A stretch of 7,429 nucleotides of DNA from Candidatus Thorarchaeota archaeon SMTZ1-83. Its GTDB lineage: Archaea > Asgardarchaeota > Thorarchaeia > Thorarchaeales > Thorarchaeaceae. The DNA is taken from contig LRSK01000117.1 in NCBI GenBank assembly GCA_001563325.1, positions 1 through 7,429 on the forward strand, given 5' to 3'. Below, piece by piece: positions 6,209 to 7,429 of this stretch. Numbering within the stretch: position 1 is the stretch's first letter; each line of letters begins with the position of its first letter. Below the pieces are notes generated by a model that worked only from the letters and a program-made list of their open reading frames with translations, did not search any database and was not told the origin of the DNA. Made by a program: the position numbers and the translations under genes.

Positions 6209-6233
6209 CCACATTTCTTAAGATGAGTGACCA
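6196..6233. promoter_or_regulatory. 8-base inverted repeat ahead of the small paralog operon
   Basis: TGGTCACT (6196-6203) and AGTGACCA (6226-6233) are exact reverse complements 22 bases apart. The spacer is AT-rich (including TTTCTTAAG) and sits about 40 bases before the ATG at 6263, where an archaeal TATA box would be expected. A third GTGACC copy is at 6173-6178. The arrangement suits a dimeric regulator covering a promoter, or alternative RNA hairpins. Confidence 0.45.
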
Positions 6234-6262
6234 GACATATTGTATCTTGGTGTTAAACAATC

Positions 6263-6628
6263 ATGAGTGATGATGAATCAAGAGATGATAGAGAATCGAG
6301 AGGGCCAAGCGAAGCAGAAGAGATCAAAGAAATCTTTGGTGCCCTGAGCGACTCAATTCCAAAACTGATTGGCGGACTCATCGGCAGTGTCTATAGCCCT
6401 GAGAGAGCTGAAGACATGGCTGCGGCCATTGGAGGGTTCTATACAAAATTAAAGGAACAAGGCATCCCAGATGAGATGGCCATGGAGCTAACTAAGAAGT
6501 ACGTAGCGGGGCTTGACATGTTCAATATTACCAATTTAATGAATATCGCTATGGAAGGGGAAAAGGGAAAGAAGAAAACCAAATCCGTCGACCTAAATGA
6601 TTTTGAGGATGACGAAGATCTTGAGTGA
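6263..6628 (+). CDS. Small acidic-tailed protein of unknown function, paralog A
   Basis: I do not recognise this 121-residue protein. Residues 1-20 are charged and probably disordered. Residues 21-44 form a hydrophobic, Gly-rich helix (ALSDSIPKLIGGLIGSVY) that may be amphipathic or membrane-associating. Residues 49-66 are helical, and the segment 59-80 carries FxxxLxxxGxPxxxAxELxxxY. A basic patch (KGKKKTK, 101-107) is followed by a very acidic tail (DLNDFEDDEDLE). The ATG at 6263 has only a weak GGTG at 6249-6252 ahead of it. Its stop codon overlaps the start of a second gene that shares both the hydrophobic segment and the G-x-P...EL...Y motif, so the two are diverged tandem paralogs. They are likely co-transcribed and translationally coupled. 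A scaffold, membrane-associated or partner role is possible, but nothing in the sequence proves it. Confidence 0.78.
   Translation: MSDDESRDDRESRGPSEAEEIKEIFGALSDSIPKLIGGLIGSVYSPERAEDMAAAIGGFYTKLKEQGIPDEMAMELTKKYVAGLDMFNITNLMNIAMEGEKGKKKTKSVDLNDFEDDEDLE
6605..6612 (+). promoter_or_regulatory. Internal ribosome binding site for paralog B
   Basis: GAGGATGA lies inside the end of paralog A, 8 bases before TTG at 6621. This supports the TTG start over the in-frame ATGs at 6597 and 6609. Those two have no comparable upstream site, and the GAGG overlaps or touches them. Confidence 0.5.
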
Positions 6629-6896
6629 TAGCGAATCTCCCCGCGAGATTGCATCAATCGTCTGGACTGCGCTCTCAGGCAGTGTGAAGATCGTAGCCGG
6701 TCTATTGGGGGCTTATGTTAATGGAAGATGGAGTGTCAGAAGGTCAAAGAAGACATTTCAAAAGGGGCTTGTGAAATATGGGCTTCCAGAGGACTATGCG
6801 AAAGAACTGGCCTCCACTTATGCATCTGCAGGACAGAATCTACTTTCTATCCGAAAGATGGCTGGCATGATTAGCCAGATGAGAGAGTTGGATTAG
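6621..6896 (+). CDS. Small protein of unknown function, paralog B (overlaps paralog A)
   Basis: I do not recognise this family. I chose TTG at 6621, giving 91 residues starting SDSESPRE. This start resembles the SDDES start of paralog A and has GAGGATGA 8 bases ahead. ATG at 6597 would add eight residues and ATG at 6609 four. Residues 14-33 form a hydrophobic helix (WTALSGSVKIVAGLLGAYV) aligning with residues 26-44 of paralog A with a one-residue gap. Residues 46-67 repeat FxxxLxxxGxPxxxAxELxxxY with identical F, L, G, P, A, E, L and Y. Unlike A, the middle is basic (RWSVRRSKK) and the acidic tail is missing, so the two could bind each other through opposite charges. The 8-base overlap (TTGAGTGA) with gene A implies coupled translation. 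It is convergent with the stress-protein gene, leaving 34 bases between. Confidence 0.75.
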   Translation: MSDSESPREIASIVWTALSGSVKIVAGLLGAYVNGRWSVRRSKKTFQKGLVKYGLPEDYAKELASTYASAGQNLLSIRKMAGMISQMRELD

Positions 6897-6930
6897 CCCG
6901 ACTTCCTCGACCGCTGCAAGTCATGATGAG

Positions 6931-7404
6931 TTATTTCACAACAATTACCGGGCATTCCGCATTCATGACAATTCGTTCAGTATTGCTTCCCATTCCAGCG
7001 CGCCTTCCACCTGCCGTGCCTGTTGAGCCAATCACAATCAGATCGACATTCCTACCTTTCGCGACTGAAAGGATTCCTTCAGAGGGTTTGCTTTTCTCAA
7101 GAATGGTTTCAACCTCAAGATTATACTCAAGCGCAGCATCCTTGTAGCCCTTTAGCAGAGTTTCTCCGTTTCTCACATACTTTGCCAGTACTTCCTCTTC
7201 ACTCATGTCGGTCATGAGTGCCATCTGCTTGACTGTAGGAGTCGGAACAACATGGACAATAAAGAGCTTCGAGTTGGTAATCTCAGCAATCTCTATTGCC
7301 ACTCGTGTTGCCCTTGCGGCACCTGCACTACCATCAACAGCGAGCATTACTCTCTTGGCGCTGCAGAATAGACGACCGGGTTCACAATAGGTTATGGATT
7401 CCAT
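6931..7404 (-). CDS. Universal stress protein (UspA family, ATP-binding type)
   Basis: This is a cytosolic Usp-domain protein of 157 residues, the usual single-domain length. The first strand and nucleotide-contacting Asp are in VMLAVDGS (19-26, D24). The nucleotide motif G-2x-G-9x-G-S is exact at G126, G129, G139 and S140, which places it in the ATP-binding subgroup like MJ0577. It ends with the typical CPVIVVK strand. The N-terminus has about 18 extra residues before the first strand, including two cysteines (C7, C14). The ATG at 7404 has GGGAAGG about 7 bases upstream, so the extension is probably real. Members bind ATP and often dimerise, with roles in stress tolerance. The exact role cannot be read from the sequence. 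It lies convergent to paralog B. Its promoter is at or beyond the right edge. Confidence 0.94.
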   Translation of the reverse strand: MESITYCEPGRLFCSAKRVMLAVDGSAGAARATRVAIEIAEITNSKLFIVHVVPTPTVKQMALMTDMSEEEVLAKYVRNGETLLKGYKDAALEYNLEVETILEKSKPSEGILSVAKGRNVDLIVIGSTGTAGGRRAGMGSNTERIVMNAECPVIVVK

Positions 7405-7429
7405 GATATTGCCTTCCCTTGTCCCTCTG

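Noticed and set aside
6900..6922. GACTT/AAGTC inverted repeat between convergent genes
   Set aside because: A 5-base stem with a 13-base loop and no T tract could easily arise by chance.
1..7429. Defence island, mobile element or CRISPR-linked system
   Set aside because: No nuclease, transposase, integrase, toxin-antitoxin pair, direct repeat array or tRNA attachment site is visible. The genes look like housekeeping, membrane and stress functions.

Overview
This window looks like chromosomal DNA from an archaeon. An Asgard archaeon of the Thorarchaeota type is my best guess, but this is an inference from style and not from a marker gene. Three things point to archaea: AT-rich TATA-like boxes about 25 bases ahead of short or nearly absent leaders, a secreted subtilase with a Thr-rich stalk and C-terminal membrane anchor, and several small orphan proteins. 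Shine-Dalgarno-like GAGG motifs and TTG starts are also used. Coding density is high, the largest gap is about 105 bases, and no stretch over 300 bases lacks a gene. I see no tRNA, rRNA, CRISPR array, insertion sequence or phage gene.

Layout. Bases 2-985 (+) are the 3' nine-tenths of a phosphoserine aminotransferase gene (serC), cut by the left edge. A block of three minus-strand genes follows. It holds a 121-residue orphan with a Cys-x-Cys-Cys motif (1030-1395), a large exported subtilisin-like protease (about 1476-4053) and a ClC-family chloride channel/transporter (4149-5567). The protease gene carries an apparent one-base frameshift inside a hexanucleotide microsatellite, just before its stalk and membrane anchor.

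Divergent from ClC is a plus-strand block: a coiled-coil plus winged-helix DNA-binding protein (5669-6157), then two small translationally overlapping genes (6263-6628 and about 6621-6896). Those two encode divergent paralogs of a family I do not recognise. A convergent minus-strand universal stress protein (6931-7404) closes the window.

How the parts may work together. The genes are mostly independent housekeeping, membrane and stress functions and do not form one pathway. The best candidates for something undescribed are the tandem paralog pair next to a winged-helix regulator, the symmetric DNA sites flanking two putative promoters (4072-4146 and 6173-6233), and the frameshifted anchor of the protease.
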